A DNA stretch of 57,977 bases from Candidatus Peregrinibacteria bacterium (GTDB lineage: Bacteria > Patescibacteriota > Gracilibacteria > CAIRYL01): positions 1 to 57,977 of the forward strand of contig JACRHZ010000006.1 in assembly GCA_016220175.1 (NCBI GenBank). Reading direction: 5' to 3'. Under the pieces are notes generated by a model, which searched no databases, was not told where the DNA came from, and was given only the letters and a program-made list of their open reading frames with translations. The position numbers and the translations under genes are program-made. Shown piece by piece: positions 57,864 through 57,977 of the stretch (position 1 is the stretch's first letter; every line of letters begins with the position of its first letter).

Positions 57864-57977
57864 TCATGTATAGTGTCTCTGTAGTTTTTGGTCAGCATCT
57901 TGCTTTGTGAATTTCCATTGAATTGTTGATAGACTTTGATTGCGTTGTTTTTGCCAGGCAGATAACTCCTTTTTGAG
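57864..57977 (-). mobile_element. C-terminal end of an IS630-family transposase (partial, runs off the window)
   Basis: The minus-strand frame reads LKKELSAWQKQRNQSLSTIQ, then WKFTKQDADQKLQRHYT and a stop. This W-x-F-T-x-x-D-A-x-x-K-L-x-R-x-Y ending is typical of IS630 transposases. The rest of the element lies beyond position 57977. It borders the truncated PIN gene. Confidence 0.75.

Noticed and set aside
1-57977. UGA read as glycine (Gracilibacteria/Absconditabacteria code)
   Set aside because: Many intact conserved genes (for example ruvB, recX and a run of pilin-like genes) end at TGA at the expected length, and none needs an internal TGA.
1-57977. CRISPR array
   Set aside because: No series of identical direct repeats with regular unique spacers is present; all repeats found are palindromes, short tandem units or one segmental duplication.

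Overview
The window looks like a chromosomal segment of a Candidate Phyla Radiation (Patescibacteria) bacterium, perhaps close to Peregrinibacteria. This placement is inferred from gene content and gene style, not from a marker phylogeny. Supporting points are the ordinary genetic code (many genes end in TGA, so the UGA-glycine code of Gracilibacteria and Absconditabacteria does not apply), a tandem array of VirB2/TrbC-like pilin genes, a giant S-layer-homology protein, short intergenic gaps, and very large cytoplasmic-looking proteins without recognisable families. Several sigma70-type promoters are readable: a TTGACA-like box, exactly 17 bp, then a TATAAT-like box.

Layout. 1-3.84 kb: two overlapping adenine-N6 DNA methyltransferases of a restriction-modification locus, with codon use unlike the rest. 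4-11 kb: housekeeping genes ruvB, purB, dcd, recX, tRNA-Leu(CAA), rplY, a DUF3048 lipoprotein-like gene and queA. 11.3-14.8 kb: an anchored protein with a very strong ribosome-binding site, a long hairpin element, and five tandem two-helix pilin-like genes behind one promoter. 14.8-17.7 kb: nadC, a KilA-N gene broken by an amber codon, a zinc-ribbon protein and a membrane protein. 17.7-23.7 kb (minus strand): the envelope genes murG, ftsW, a C39-like peptidase, murJ, and then truB. 23.8-24.4 kb: a promoter-to-terminator unit without a credible ORF, probably a structured non-coding RNA. 24.5-29.6 kb: the 1688-residue SLH surface protein. 29.9-31.4 kb: comM/yifB.

31.4-40.1 kb is an accessory island. 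It holds an RHH-RelE pair, a YefM-RelE pair, HicBA and AbiE, a REP-associated tyrosine transposase (RAYT) with at least nine related palindromes, a RAYT remnant, and a segmental duplication bounded by those palindromes. 35.2-38.0, 41.6-45.9 and 53.2-57.5 kb carry a repeated arrangement: a small, charged, all-helical protein gene placed a few bases before a very large protein gene of unknown function. One of the large proteins ends in a lytic-transglycosylase-like domain. Between them lie two AAA/DUF4143 ATPases, nadA (flanked by inverted repeats, with a C-terminal nadA remnant nearby), an MgtC/DUF4010 membrane protein, dxr, and a LysM-M23 peptidase. The right edge holds the end of an IS630-type transposase next to a truncated PIN-domain gene.

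Taken together, the window combines a peptidoglycan and surface-layer building block, a pilus-like gene array, partial NAD synthesis (nadA and nadC, no nadB seen here), the MEP-pathway gene dxr, and a toxin-antitoxin and palindrome-rich island. The best candidate for an undescribed system is the repeated small-helical/large-protein cassette; the long putative RNA is second.
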